Source of the DNA: Chrysopilus asiliformis
Taxonomy: Eukaryota; Arthropoda; Insecta; Diptera; Rhagionidae
Length of the DNA stretch: 64,000 nt
Reading direction: 5' to 3'
Assembly (NCBI GenBank): GCA_964034945.1
Contig: OZ035960.1
Span: forward strand, 66,991,936-67,055,935
A program made the position numbers and the translations under genes. The notes under the pieces were generated by a model that did not search any database, was not told the origin of the DNA, and saw only the letters and a program-made list of their open reading frames with translations. Of this stretch, positions 1 to 11,803 are shown in pieces. Position 1 is the stretch's first letter. Every line of letters begins with the position of its first letter.

Positions 1-1019
1 AACACAAAAAGTCTGGCAAATTTCCTAACATTTTTAGCTCTCAAATAAGTATACGTATATTACAAAATACCCGATAATTCATTTGATGACAAACACTTTA
101 GAATTTCGAAATATGCATAACCTTTAATAGATGAAATAGAAATATTTTACTCACTTTTATTGAGATTTTACCAATTTATCTTGTCCTTTTCTGCCGCTGA
201 TGTGCACATCTCGGTCATGATGATAAAAAAAAATTGCTAAAAATCAATTATTAAACAAAATTATGCATACACTCATGTGAAACTCTAAATTCAAAATTCA
301 AAAACAAATCAAATTCTACTTCCCTGTCTCGCAAATATCTTAGTTGAGGCTTAGTAAAATTTCATACACCTGAAGTTTAACACAAACAAAATGATTTTTA
401 AAAGAAAAAAAAAACTCTTGAATATGATGAGACACTATGCCCTTATCCAGCCACAGATATACGAGATTAAACCAATGCTTTTCTTGTCTTGAAATTTTTG
501 ACTTCAATAAAATTTCTTTGAAATTTCCAGGTCTTCAATAAAATTTTCGTGCTTCAAAAAAAAATTGATTCTATTCATCATCGAGAACGATACTCGTGCA
601 AATGTCCCCAAATTGAGACTTCCAAAACGTGACTTCGATGTTGAGATTTAAATCTCAAGAAAATTGTAGACTTTATTAGCCGTTTAAAGTTCTATCTCAA
701 AAACAGGTCCTCTTCTCTCGAACTCTTCAATTCTATCTCTTCGTTGATAAATTCTTATCAATAATATTCAAAATTCTTCATGAATCTTCTTTTTCACAAA
801 ATCGTCGATACTTTAATTTAAGTTATTTTTATATTAAAAAAACTAGTTTAAACAAATTTTCATTAAGTTTTCCATAATCCGTCTGGATTCTTCGATGAAA
901 AAAACTGAAGTGTCCTTTTTTAATTTTTTTCCTTTCCCCCCGACCTCTCCGATCAGAAATTTTGCTTGTTTTTTTTTATTTCAAAAAAAAAAATTCAGTG
1001 AAGTCAAAGTAAAATCAAA
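1..1019. other. AT-rich non-coding DNA, no gene seen
   Basis: No open reading frame, RNA gene or element end is recognisable here. The stretch is AT-rich with several A and T runs. A pyrimidine-rich patch at about 925-985 lies just left of the point where the minus-strand retrotransposon reading frame stops. It could be host DNA, or a decayed part of the neighbouring element. Confidence 0.5.
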
Positions 1020-1025
1020 ATGATT

Positions 1026-1739
1026 TCACACTGGCATACTACAATTGTTGGCGAACGCTTCCCAATCTGTTTTCCTAGGATTTCTGAATGTTATGGGTCT
1101 AGTGGTCTTGAGAGAAATCTTGAAAGAGATAGCCCTGTGGTCCGACGCAAGAATGTGATTGGATACATGCCAGTCATCAATGCTGCTAAGGATATCAGGA
1201 GAGCAAAACGTAATGTCAATAATTTCTCGTCTGATTCTGTTAATAGAAGTGGGCTCATGTCCATTATTTAAAATTTCTAAATTTTCACTTTGGAGAAATT
1301 CTAGAAGTGCGATACCTCTGTTATTTGTATTGCTGCTGGTCCATGCAATGTTGTGCGCATTGGAGTCGCAGCCAGTTATCAAAGGGATATTGTTAAGTTT
1401 GCAATATTTGAGGATTTTATCCCATTCTTCCCCAGGAGGAGGGCGTATTGAATCATATGGCAAATACGCTGAAACAAGGATAGTCTGGGGTAGCGAATCG
1501 CCGGTGGAGTCCTTAAGTGCCACTACCGCAACATCCTTATTACTAAGATGCGGTAGTGGGATGAAGTCCACATTCTTTTTGACCCAAATGCATGCTCTGG
1601 GTCTGTCAGTATTTGATCCTACAATGATAGTACCTAAATTGTTCGGTAAACCACGGACCTTTCCATTAAAATAGTAAGGTTCTTGAATGAGTGCTACAAG
1701 TGTATGCCCCTTGGCTAAACAACGGTTAAGTTCGGCCGT
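1026..1739 (-). pseudogene. Endonuclease (EEP/APE-type) domain of non-LTR ORF2, truncated
   Basis: The protein nicks target DNA to prime reverse transcription. About 235 residues match an endonuclease/exonuclease/phosphatase domain: 'LVALIQEPYYFNG' gives the metal-binding glutamate, 'VSAYLPYDS' the central strand, 'LITGCDSNAHNIAW' a D/N pair, 'DITFCSPD' and 'ASDHRAISF' the C-terminal Asp-His motif. The N-terminal 20 residues lie beyond the LTR element at 11733-11795. The frame stops soon after the domain, where a reverse transcriptase would be expected, so the gene is truncated at its 3' side. The catalytic motifs themselves look intact. Confidence 0.85.
1736..1739. repeat. Target-site duplication CCGT, left copy
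   Basis: CCGT directly precedes the 5' LTR and is repeated at 11729-11732 after the 3' LTR. Four-base duplications are usual for Ty3/gypsy integrases. Confidence 0.9.
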
Positions 1740-2209
1740 TGTGGTGACGCGGAAATCGGCTAGGGCTAATATCGACAAAGGTTATTGACTTTGTCTATAT
1801 TAGCAAAAATCAAATTAAATAAAAGTTCATGCCGCAATGATATATTTGTAATTGTGCAAATGTTGCAATATTACCTGATTGACAAATTAATTTCTTAAGA
1901 ATTAATATTGCTCAATAAGAAAATATATGCATTCATAATGCTGAATTGCAAAAGGGTCATTGTACGGTAATGACGTCAATAGGTAATTTAGATTGATTTG
2001 AAGAAACCAAGTCACCCCATTAAAAAAGTTCTGGATTGATCACGAAAAGAGTCGGACGTTTAGATACAGTTAATTAAAAAATGTTAAATATAGTTTAAAT
2101 AAAAGGTGTTATTATAAACAAAGCAAGCTACAAATAAAAAGTGTTTTCTTCTTGATAAATCGTATATCCACTCAGCGTGTTTAGTGAGAAAAAAAAACAC
2201 AACACGACA
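1740..2209 (+). repeat. 5' LTR of errantivirus-like element
   Basis: It starts TGTGGTGACGCGG and ends ACACGACA, a TG...CA LTR of 470 bp. The 3' LTR repeats it with a few substitutions, near 11516, 11537, 11639 and 11694-11696, and one base less in the final A run. Confidence 0.95.
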
Positions 2210-2210
2210 T

Positions 2211-2226
2211 TTGGCCCAGCCGGTAT
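2211..2226 (+). other. Primer-binding site
   Basis: TTGGCCCAGCCGGTAT follows the LTR by one base. It resembles the TGGCGCAG(T/C)CGGTAGG site attributed to tRNA-Ser in 17.6/297-type elements. The second LTR element in the window has an even closer match. Confidence 0.65.
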
Positions 2227-2883
2227 TGTAGTGAAATAATAACAAAAATAAAAAGTTAATGTTATTAATTAATCAGTACAAAAAAAAAACTTACGTGCAT
2301 GGGAACTGTTTTGTTTAAGTCAACAAGAAAAGTAAACGGTTGAAAATTTGATGGAGGTCAACAACATAAGTAAACAGCAACGAGAGGAATTGTGATTCAA
2401 AACGATTCTACAAAATATTCAAAAGGCGATTACAACACGAGGGAATTCAGCGCTAATTGAAGACAACCTAGCACCCTACAACAGGAATTACATCGGAAAA
2501 TCAACAACAGAAATTACCGATCGACATAGAGGCAAGATAGACAACAAACCATACAATACTTAAACAGCGAGCCGAGCAGCAAGAAAAAAGCAACGAGCAG
2601 TCAACAACAACATTACTGAGGATCATCTTACAAGAAGAATATCAAGGCCAAGAGCAACGTGGGAGTCATCATTCAAGTTACAATTAAAGGCAGAAAAACA
2701 GCTGTAATCAACTGAAGTCAGTTTTTGGGCAAGGTCAGGAATTTTAAAACAATGAATGCCAGAATTGTTGGAGGTATGTTGCTATGTATAGAATAGTTTA
2801 AGATAGTAAAATTATTTTAAGATAGAATATTGAAATGTACGCAAAAATCTAAAGGAACTTATAAAATAAAAATATCAAAATAA
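2227..2883 (+). other. Untranslated leader of LTR element 1
   Basis: About 650 bp of A-rich sequence lies between the primer-binding site and the first gag codon, with no sizeable frame. It would hold the packaging signal in an active element; nothing specific can be pointed out. Confidence 0.6.
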
Positions 2884-4782
2884 ATGAACAGAAAAAAAGG
2901 TGAGAACATTTTGACAAGAGAAGAATTAGAACGATACAAAACTATAGAAGTAGAATTAGAGCAGGTAAAAGAACAGAGAGAACAGGTTAAACAAGGGATA
3001 CGTAGACTTAAGGAAGATTTTGGATATATTCAAGAAATTGTGTTAGGCGAATTAAGATTTCTAGTCGAAAGAAATCAGGTGGAAAAATTGAAAAATTTAG
3101 TGTCACGCAATCCAGAAAAATTATCACCTGGTAGAATAACAGAAGAGGTAATTCGGTATTACATTGATGCGGTGAAAGAATCAGACCTTAAAAACAGGGA
3201 ACAATCCGAATTATTAGTTTCAGAAAAAAATTCACTGACAAAAAAGGTACAGCAATTTAAGCAATATTTGCAAGAAGCTGAAACCACAAATGAGGATCTC
3301 TTAGATCAAATAAATCAAATAGTTGAAAAAATAAATGCTTGTTCCAAAAATACTTTAGATTCAAACTCATTGCAAAAAGTCTTTTCAGGAATTTTAAATA
3401 TAACCAAAAACGACAATTTAGGCAAAAATAGTATTTCGGAAGAATTGACTGAAGCAAAAAATAAGATAGAAAATTTAAAGTAAACTTTAGAACAATTAAA
3501 ATTAGAAAATCAAAATCTAATCAAAATGGGTCTGGGAGACAGTCAAACAGGTTCAGCGACGAGAAGTAACGAAACTAGTCAAAAGGTAGCAATGAACGAA
3601 AGCTTAAATTGTAGTATGTTAGATAATGATAAAACCCAGTTGGTTATTGACTTCATAACTAGACAACTTCCATCATTTTCGGGAGCTCCTTCGCCCATTA
3701 GAAGGAACGACGTACAAAGATACCTACAAATCGCTAAAAGTTTTTATCAAACTCTAAAAACACTTGAACAACAAGCGATGTATGTAGAATTTATATCCAC
3801 TATGGGGTTGCAGGGCGAGGCTTATACCTTGGCCCAAATATCAAATATTAGTACTTTTGACGAATTAGAGAAATTGCTAGTTATAACCCATATGCCGTCT
3901 AAGAAGCCAATGGAGCTTAGAGATGAACTAAGACAGTGTCATCAAGCGGCGGGGGAAACAGTCGAAGCTTATGGCAGAAGGGTATTACAAATTCTGAACG
4001 AATGTAAACAAGCTGTCAAGGCAAAATTCCCAGGGCAGGAATCAGCTTTTTTCACAGAATTCGATGAAATAGCAATTCGAACTTTTAAGCTAGGGCTACG
4101 TAATCCAATGCTTAAACAATATGCTTATACCCAGGAAGTGGAAATCAAAAGCTTGATCAAAAAGGTTGTCGATATAGATAAATTTGAAGATTATGTACTT
4201 ATGAACAATTCAAATAGGTATTTAGATTCAAGTCTTCAAACCAACCCTGTACAGCCATTTAACAATAATCACAACGGACAATATTACCGTCAACTGGAAT
4301 TAAATAATTCTAGAAGCAACTCTCAGTCACATTACAATAGCAATGTCAATGGTCAAAATTCTCGAAAGTTCGGTATTAACAACTCCCAAAATTTTAATAG
4401 TTCAAACTTTAATAGGAATCCGAATGTTCCAAATAATAATTTTGCACAACGATATGGACATCGACAAATAAATACTCCGCAAAACATGGTATGTTTTAAG
4501 TGCGGAAAAACAGGTCATTTTAAGAAAAATTGTCGTAATAGTCAACCGAATAATCCATATGTTTACTGTAATAGGTGTAAAAAACAAGGTCACGTAACAC
4601 AAAACTGTAGAATACCCCAAGGTCAAAAGAATGTAAGATGGGTTAAACAAAATATTTGTGATTTCTTACGGGACGACCATGGCATTGATTCTTGTTATCC
4701 ATATAAAAGGTGGATAGAGAACCAGACTAGTGTGTCGGGAAACGGTGAAACGGTGGCTGCAAACACCCCAGTCAACCATTAA
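2884..4782 (+). pseudogene. gag: gag, one in-frame stop
   Basis: Gag forms the particle and binds RNA. The first 199 codons (2884-3480) are rich in E, K and Q and look coiled-coil. A TAA at 3481-3483 interrupts, and the same frame reopens at once and continues to 4782. The second part holds a capsid-like region beginning near 'RQLPSFSGAPSPIRR' and ends with two CCHC zinc knuckles, 'CFKCGKTGHFKKNC' and 'CNRCKKQGHVTQNC', both with C-x2-C-x4-H-x4-C spacing. Whether the TAA is a mutation or a read-through site cannot be told from one copy; I favour mutation given the other lesions. Confidence 0.85.
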
Positions 4783-4814
4783 ATAATTCGAATGGGTGTT
4801 CTCAGTACTCCGAG

Positions 4815-5648
4815 ATGCGTCCTCTAAAAACGCCAATGGTAACGTTACCGTTGGATATAGTAAATAAAGATGCATCTGAATTATTAGTAGATACGGGGGC
4901 TGAGGTTAATGTAATTAAAAAAGGAAGTTTGAAGTATGGAATTAAAGTTGATGAAACGAAAAAATTAAAATTGGCAGGAATGTACGGAAAAGGGGAAACA
5001 CTTGGTAGTTGTAAGGGAAATGTTTTAATAGGACCAGGTATCCCCGGGGAATTTCAAATAGTAACCGATGGAGATGGCATCCCGGGAGATGGAATTCTAG
5101 GTAACGATTTCTTGTCAACGAATGTTAATATATTTGGGCCCGATTGGCGTATGAAATTTCCAGCATACGGAGTATCACTTCCAATACATGAACCAAAAAA
5201 TTCCGAGACACAATTTCGCGAAAATGGCGCACCTGGTAACAATAGATACTTGAAAGATCATATAGGACACCAAGCCCATCTGATAGAATCAGTGGATAGT
5301 TCTGGAAATTCTAGGAGGAACGATAGTTCAAACTCCAGGATTTTCTCTGAGGAGACCGGATCGGAAATGGTTAAAAATAATGATCAAAATTTCAGAGTAG
5401 GTTACGACGCGGTAGCGATTGGTGATCGGACACACAGGTCTCATGGGAAGAATTCTTTAAACGAGTCAGAAAAACAAACACATTTATCTGAGGAAAACTG
5501 TGTTTTTCAAACTGAAGGCCCAAAGGAAAATGATAATAAGTTTGTAACGACACAATCTTTTCCAGTTAGTTCGCAACCTAACGTGCTTTTCAGACAAGAC
5601 TCACCTACTAAAGTAGAATCCGAAATGTTTAAAGAAATCTCGCCCTGA
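4815..5648 (+). pseudogene. pol: pol N-terminus: aspartic protease and spacer
   Basis: The retroviral-type protease active site is 'ELLVDTGAEVNVI', with the later 'GDGILGNDFL' corresponding to the second conserved G-I-L-G motif. The frame is -1 relative to gag and stays open back across the gag stop codon, as expected for -1 frameshift expression of pol; the ATG at 4815 is therefore probably not the true start. After about 110 protease residues comes a hydrophilic spacer of low complexity. The frame ends at a TGA at 5646-5648, while the adjacent +1 frame is open from about 5641, which marks an indel. Confidence 0.8.
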
Positions 5649-6018
5649 GGGGAAAATTAACGGTAATTCCGAGGAAAAAATTGGAAAGAATAAAGTTTTA
5701 AATTTAGAATTTCCTGTAGAAATGAAGTCCGGGGTAGACACAAAAGCGTATAATAGCATAAAAGGAGATAAATGTTTAATAAGGGAAGTATCGGTAAATA
5801 CAAAAGAAAAAGATTTTAGGGGTAAAAACCTATCAGGTATGGGCGGCGAGCCTAAGTATACTTTAAGTCATTTGGACATGAAAGATACAAAAATACCAGC
5901 ACGAAGTCACGTGATTATCGAAATTCCATTCAACAGAAAGGAAGACGTAATTTGTTTTAAAAAAACAATTAAAACAAGGGATTTTTTTGGGAAATTGTAT
6001 AAGTCCAGTAAGAAATAA
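5641..6018 (+). pseudogene. pol: pol spacer between protease and RT, shifted frame
   Basis: This frame continues pol from the protease segment into the region before RT ('IPARSHVIIEIPF' resembles the pre-RT domain of related elements). It is lost again near the T-run at 5983-5988, where the RT frame takes over. A related pre-RT segment occurs in the second LTR element at about 17780-18194. Confidence 0.65.
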
Positions 6019-8452
6019 TAGAATTTTTGTTAGTGTAATGAATAGTACCGTAAACAATGAATTTTTTGAAACTGTCGTTGTGGAGACATCGCTGTTGAAA
6101 GATTTTGAAATAATGAATCCAAGGGATTGGGAATTGACAGGAAAGGGAAAAACAAATGACTTGGCAGGAGTTAGGGTATTGAGAACGCGGGGGGAAGAGA
6201 GAGTTCGTAAATTAATTACAGAACTAAAACTCAATGAAGAGTATAACGCCGAAGAGCGTGAGGCATTGATAGATATCTGCCGAGAATTTAACGACATTTT
6301 TCATTTACCGGGTGATCAATTAACATTCACTAATGCTCAGACAAATTACATTCCGACTAAACCGTGTCATCCACCCATAAAACAAAAAATGTACAGATTG
6401 CCTGAAACGCAACGACAAATAATTCAAGAGCAAGTATCTGATATGCTAAGAAATGACATTATTGAGCCTAGTAACAGTCCGTGGAACTCACCCATGTTGG
6501 TTGTTCCGAAAAAAGCTGGTCCTGATGGTGTAAAACGCTGGAGAGTCGTGGTGGACTACCGAAAATTGAATGAAATTACGGTGGGAAATGCACATCCGCT
6601 ACCTCGTATAGAGGATATTTTGGATCAATTAGGGCATTCCCGGTACTTTACCACACTCGATTTAGCAAGCGGGTATCACCAAGTACTAGTAAACGAGAGC
6701 GATAGGCCTAAAACAACATTTAGCACTCAATTTGGGCACTATCAGTTTAAAAGAATGCCTTTTGGATTGACAGGAGCCCCGGCGACGTTTCAGCAACTTA
6801 TGAATTATGCTCTTTCCGGTTTACAAGGGATAGAATGCTTTGTTTATCTAGATGATATTGTCATCTATGGGAAAAATCTGCATGACCATAATGTAAAGTT
6901 AAGAGCCGTACTAAAAAGATTACGGAGATATAATCTCAAATTGCAGATAGGAAAATGTAAATTTTTGAAGAAAGAAATTATCTATTTGGGACATAAATGT
7001 AATAATGAGGGTGTTCAACCAGACCCAGAAAAAGTAAAGTGTGTACAGACATTTCCTCGTCCAAACACTGTACGCAGAGTACAATCTTTCCTAGGCCTGG
7101 CTAATTATTATAGAAAGTTTATACCAAATTTTTCAAAATTAGCAGAACCTTTAAATAATTTAGTAAGAAAAAACACACCATTTAAGTGGACACCAGATTG
7201 TGACAGAGCATTTATCGCTCTGAAGCAAATGCTTATCAATCCACCCCTACTCGTATATCCTGATTTTACCAAACCGTTTATCTTGACTACTGACGCTAGT
7301 AATGAGGCGTTGGGGGCGGTGTTATCGCAAGGAAAAATTGGTTCTGACAAACCAATTGCTTATGCGAGCCGAACTCTAAGCGACACTGAAAGACGGTATT
7401 CTACAATTGAAAGGGAACTTCTGGCCATAGTTTGGGCCACAAAAAATTTCCGATGTTACCTGTACGGTAGGCCATTCACCGTGGTCACCGACCATGAACC
7501 CTTAAAAGGCCAGTGTAAAGTGAAGGATACAACGTCTCGATTAATGAGATTCCGACATAAATTTTCCGAATATAACTACAACGTTGAGTATAAACCTGGA
7601 AAGTATAACACTTGCGCCGATGCTTTAAGTAGAATCCCGGAACCAGATTCAGAAGATCTAGAAGGAACTATTCCAGGTTCAATTAGAACCGTAGAACAAG
7701 CAAGAGAACTGGTAAACAAAATTAGGGAAGATTTTAAAGATTTAAAACCTAAATGTTTCGTTACGACGCGATATCAAGAAAGGGTGGGAAAAGAAAAATC
7801 AATAGGGAAGGAAAGCCCAGGTGACGAAAACAACGATTCAGTATCGGAGGAAATATACGCAGAAAAAGTATTTTTGTCCGATAATAATAAGAAACCTGAT
7901 ATTCAAACACTTAGGGACAAAGATGAGATTAAAGAAATTCTTGATTCTTATCATGACAAACCTTTGGGGGGACATCAGGGAGTATTGAAAACTTTTCGAA
8001 ACATACGGAGGAAATATCGGTGGAAAGGCATGTTTAAAGATATTTCCGAATACATAAAGCGCTGCGAAACCTGCCAGAAAAATAAAAGTGGCAAATCTCA
8101 CATATTACCTGTGGTAATTACTTCAACTTCATTTATTCCATTTGAAAGAGTGTCATTAGACATTGTAGGACCACTGGACGAAACACCCGAAGGTTACAAA
8201 TACATATTAACTTTTCAGGATGACCTGACAAAGTTCACCGATTGTTATGCCTTGCGAGATACTGAGGCAAATACAGTGGCTAGGGTATTTTTCAAACAAA
8301 TCATAAGTAGATATGGCATTCCCAAATCGTTACTAACTGATCAGGGATCTAATTTTCTGAGCGATATGTTCAAACAAGTCTTAAGAAGTTGCAAACCACT
8401 GCATACCATCCGCAAAGTAATGGAGCTTTGGAGAGAAGTCATAAACCCTTAG
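5987..8452 (+). pseudogene. pol: pol: reverse transcriptase, RNase H and integrase N-part
   Basis: Reverse transcriptase motifs run in order: 'WRVVVDYRKLN', 'TTLDLASGYHQ', 'MPFGLTGAPATFQ' and the catalytic 'YLDDIVIYG'. RNase H follows with 'TTDASNEALGAVL', 'STIERELLAIVW' and 'TDHEPL'. Integrase begins with an HHCC finger (H...H in 'YHDKPLGGHQG', C...C in 'CETCQKNKSG') and the core 'SLDIVGPL' and 'LLTDQGSNF' aspartates. The frame begins at a TTG just after a broken T-run, so the start is arbitrary. It breaks at about 8385, apparently with a short deletion before the third catalytic integrase residue. Confidence 0.9.
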
Positions 8453-8943
8453 TGGAATATCTAAGGAGTTTTATAGACAAGAACCCCCGAACATGGAACA
8501 GACATCTTCGTCAAGCCATGTTCGTGTATAATACTATAATTCACCGTAGTACATGGTTAACTCCAATGGAAACTATTTTTGGATTCACTCCTGAAATTCC
8601 TACGGAATTGAAACGAGAACCTGAACCAGTTTACAATTACCAAAATTATGTATTTGATCTACGAAAGAAATTGCAAGAGGGGTACAAAATAGCTAGAAAA
8701 AACCTTATATCAAGCAAAGAAACGAATAAGTCATATTATGACAAAAAAGCGAATCCAAACATTCAATTTCACGTTGGCGATAAAGTACTTTTAAAAGATG
8801 CAGCTAGAAAGGGAAAACTTAGTCAGATTTGGACAGGTCCGTATGTCATAGTAGATATACCAAATGACGTTAATTCAGTACTGTCCATAAAAAAGAGGAA
8901 AAGAAGAGTACACACCAACAGGTTAAAATTGTATTTTGAGTGA
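8389..8943 (+). pseudogene. pol: pol: integrase C-terminal part
   Basis: This shifted frame resumes the integrase core. 'TAYHPQSNGALERSHK' carries the catalytic glutamate, followed by a linker and the C-terminal binding domain with 'GDKVLLKDAARKGKL' and 'WTGPYVIVDI'. Compared with related elements, several residues seem to be missing just before this motif, so a small deletion probably came with the frame change at about 8385. Confidence 0.85.
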
Positions 8944-8952
8944 TAGAGAGAA

Positions 8953-10290
8953 ATGAAATTCAACTGCGAGAGTTCAGGTTTTAGAAGTAAATCCCTAATA
9001 AATAGATGTTGTGTCATAACAATATTTTTTTTTCTCTCTTGCACAGGCATCATTGTGCTGGCATTGGTCAAGGCCAATGTGGAACCCGAAAATACGACCC
9101 TTTTCAACATCATAGACACCAACAACTCTGTCTTCCTCCTAGAGAATCTGGGGAGTGGTGTGATTTACGGGGACACTTGCACCATAGTGACAAAATTAGA
9201 ATACGAAAATTGGGATATTATAATCCCTAACTTCAAAAAAATACAAACCGACATTGATCGCATGTGCAACCCAAAGGAATTTCTAATTTCCAGTTTCGGT
9301 TGTGCTTTATGGACACATCATCTGATGGATCTAATTGATCAAATGAGTAAACAGAGTGAGGAAATTAATTTTATGTTTCAGTCTTTTGGTAATTCAAATA
9401 AAGGAGAAAGTAATTGGGTAAAAGGATTAACATTTAATGACTATCGTGAAAAACAAACCGAAAAAACTTATTGAAGGGGATGTACTAGTAATAACGAAAT
9501 ACATTCTCGACCAGCAAAACAAACCCTTAGAGAAAATGATACAGAATCTTGAACAACAGCAAGATATAATCAAAGATCTTAAAACAGTCGAGATCACGGC
9601 GAATTATAAAAAACTGGCATTACGGGAACACCAGTTGAGGCAGGAAATCGAATTCAGTAGTAAAATAAATGATATCGTATCAAATGTGTACTTTCAAATA
9701 CAGTACATAGTAGAACGACAGAAGAAATTATTAGGGATATTTACCGATATACGGGTTGATAATATACACCCATCAATTATAAGTGCCTCACAATTGGTGT
9801 CGATTTTGGAATCAGTGTACGATACATTGAATCTACCTTCCCCAACATGGAAATTCGGCGAAATTAACAAAATTCTAAAACTAGAAAGAACAATAGTAGA
9901 TAATACATACTTGAAATTGATAATCCCAATACTAGAGGATACAGTATATAAACTAAGTAAAATTTACCCCCTTCCGTTGCAAGGTCCGAACGGGGAAACC
10001 CTATTCGCTGACATTATTCGGGAATATTTATTTTTTTCCGAGAAGATAAACAGTGCAATTGAGTTCTCCACTCATGATTTCGAAACTTACTGCAAAGAGA
10101 TACCAGATAGGGAAAAGTAGATACATATGTAAACGACCGTTACCCACGAGAATAGACTTCCGAAGTAAAACCTGCATTGAAAAACTCAGAGAAAGCAACG
10201 GAATCAGCGATTCTTATAACATCCAGGAAACTGTGAGGGATAAGGAATTTCTGGTACACCTTAAAGAAGGAAACAATTGGTTTTTCTCTT
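8953..10290 (+). pseudogene. env: env-like gene, ectodomain part, frameshifted
   Basis: The third gene of the element follows pol by 9 bp. Its first frame (8953-9474) has a hydrophobic signal-like segment near residues 17-36 and a Cys-containing region. The same protein seems to continue in a second frame (9437-10120) and a third (10053-10290), so at least two indels are present. Much of the middle is predicted helical and rich in E, K and Q. Position and the downstream membrane anchor suggest an errantivirus envelope, but no canonical furin site or fusion peptide was recognised. It reads as inactive. Confidence 0.6.
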
Positions 10291-10294
10291 TTAA

Positions 10295-10513
10295 CCCTTA
10301 ATTGATGAGGTGGGTCCAGTGGACCCACATTGACTTTTCTCTCTTTGCTATTTCTCATGTTTTCAGCACAGTGACTCTGAAATCTTCAGTATTTTCATAC
10401 AGTATGGTGTTGTGTGCCGAGTTAAAAGCACGGATTTGGTATGTGATTAGAACAAGTCCATTGGAAACCACCTCATCATTTACGCATATGATTTTCACCT
10501 CATAAATTAAGGG
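10295..10513. mobile_element. piggyBac-type MITE inserted in env
   Basis: This 219-bp insert has TTAA on both sides (10291-10294 and 10514-10517). Its ends are inverted repeats starting CCCTTAATT and reading inward to GAGGTG, with one mismatch over 18 bp. A subterminal palindrome TGGGTCC-AGT-GGACCCA sits at 10311-10327. TTAA duplication and a CCCT terminus are hallmarks of piggyBac elements. The env frame on the left is the same frame that reopens on the right once the insert and one TTAA are discounted, confirming the borders. Confidence 0.85.
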
Positions 10514-10517
10514 TTAA

Positions 10518-11085
10518 GAACGAACACGTAATGCATATTACAAATAAGGAAAAGACGCTTGAAAGAATACTAGAGGGGTCAGGTCTTTTACAATTTGAAC
10601 ATTTAGAACAAGTAATTATAGATGATTTACAGCTCCCTGTAGTAACAGATAGTTCGGACAAAGACAAATTTCAGTTTTATGGAGACCTTACCAACCAAAA
10701 AGCTAAACTAATCGAGAAGTCACATATTACACGTCCTATCGTACCGACGCAATTGTCTTTAATTGACGATTACGATTATAGCACCTTCCTAAAGAATAAC
10801 ATTCCTAAGTTAAACGTAATATCTCAGTTCGAAGATGGGGAAAGTATATTGGAAACTCAAACCAAAGTCCAAGATGACTACCTAACGTGGCAAGTTTACG
10901 GAATAGAGGGGTTCGTTGTAATCACAATAATAATAATAATATTTAAAATATTAATTAAATACAAATGCATTTGTACGAAGAAAAGAAACCTACCAGTTAA
11001 GGCTTCAGGTTATAGATTAAAAACAAAACGGGAAGACAATACAAAAAAAATTGTTATAAAACAAGAGGAAATAAGAAAACGTTAA
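10518..11085 (+). pseudogene. env: env-like gene, membrane anchor and tail
   Basis: The 3' part of env continues in register with the frame left of the MITE. Near its C-terminus a long hydrophobic run ('GFVVITIIIIIFKILI') is a convincing transmembrane segment, followed by about 40 residues of basic cytoplasmic tail. This single-pass arrangement fits an envelope glycoprotein. The MITE and the upstream frame changes prevent a full product. Confidence 0.65.
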
Positions 11086-11259
11086 CAGATATAAAACAAA
11101 AAAAAAATTTCTTAAGCTTCTCACTGTAAAGATTTAAAAAAAAAAAATTATAGATATGTAAAATAATTAAAAAATTAAATAAAATAATAAGAATAAAGTA
11201 AAACCCCCATTGTAACTTTTTAGAAAAATTGCATTTTTCTTTTTCAAAAGGGGGAGGAA
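11086..11259 (+). other. 3' untranslated region and polypurine tract of LTR element 1
   Basis: A-rich spacer ends in AAAAGGGGGAGGAA (11246-11259) immediately before the 3' LTR. This is the expected plus-strand primer site. Confidence 0.8.
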
Positions 11260-11728
11260 TGTGGTGACGCGGAAATCGGCTAGGGCTAATATCGACAAAG
11301 GTTATTGACTTTGTCTATATTAGCAAAAATCAAATTAAATAAAAGTTCATGCCGCAATGATATATTTGTAATTGTGCAAATGTTGCAATATTACCTGATT
11401 GACAAATTAATTTCTTAAGAATTAATATTGCTCAATAAGAAAATATATGCATTCATAATGCTGAATTGCAAAAGGGTCATTGTACGGTAATGACGTCAAT
11501 AGGTAATTTAGATTGGTTTGAAGAAACCAAGTCACCACATTAAAAAAGTTCTGGATTGATCACGAAAAGAGTCGGACGTTTAGATACAGTTAATTAAAAA
11601 ATGTTAAATATAGTTTAAATAAAAGGTGTTATTATAAATAAAGCAAGCTACAAATAAAAAGTGTTTTCTTCTTGATAAATCGTATATCCACTCATCATGT
11701 TTAGTGAGAAAAAAAACACAACACGACA
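11260..11728 (+). repeat. 3' LTR of errantivirus-like element
   Basis: A 469-bp near-identical copy of the LTR at 1740-2209, followed by the CCGT target duplication at 11729-11732. Confidence 0.95.
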
Positions 11729-11732
11729 CCGT

Positions 11733-11795
11733 TGCCGCTTTGCCATGTTGCAAATTTATTTGGAGAATTTCTACCTTTGCTTGATCCATATTCAT
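11733..11795 (-). pseudogene. N-terminus of the non-LTR ORF2 endonuclease
   Basis: The ORF2 start 'MNMDQAKVEILQINLQHGK' has the typical 'ILQINLQ' first strand of APE-type endonucleases, with the Asn that binds metal. The frame runs into the LTR element at 11732 and resumes at 1735. The start codon lies 8 bp downstream of the ORF1 stop, a usual spacing for two-ORF non-LTR elements. Confidence 0.85.
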
Positions 11796-11803
11796 GATTA
11801 AGC

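Larger units (their letters stand above)
1740..11728 (+). mobile_element. Errantivirus-like Ty3/gypsy LTR element with gag, pol and env remnants
   Basis: The element is 9,989 bp with 470- and 469-bp LTRs, a primer-binding site after the 5' LTR, a purine tract before the 3' LTR and a CCGT target duplication. The gene order gag, protease, RT, RNase H, integrase, env is that of insect errantiviruses. Every gene is broken: one in-frame stop in gag, frame changes at about 5630, 5985 and 8389 in pol, two in env, plus a MITE inside env. The LTRs differ at about five positions and one A-run indel by eye, so the insertion looks fairly recent compared with the coding damage. Confidence 0.92.

Noticed and set aside
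1020..1674. Plus-strand frames over the endonuclease
   Set aside because: Antisense shadows of the minus-strand endonuclease domain.
2884..3483. Separate small gene before gag
   Set aside because: It is in the same frame as gag with a single stop between, so it is better read as the 5' part of gag.
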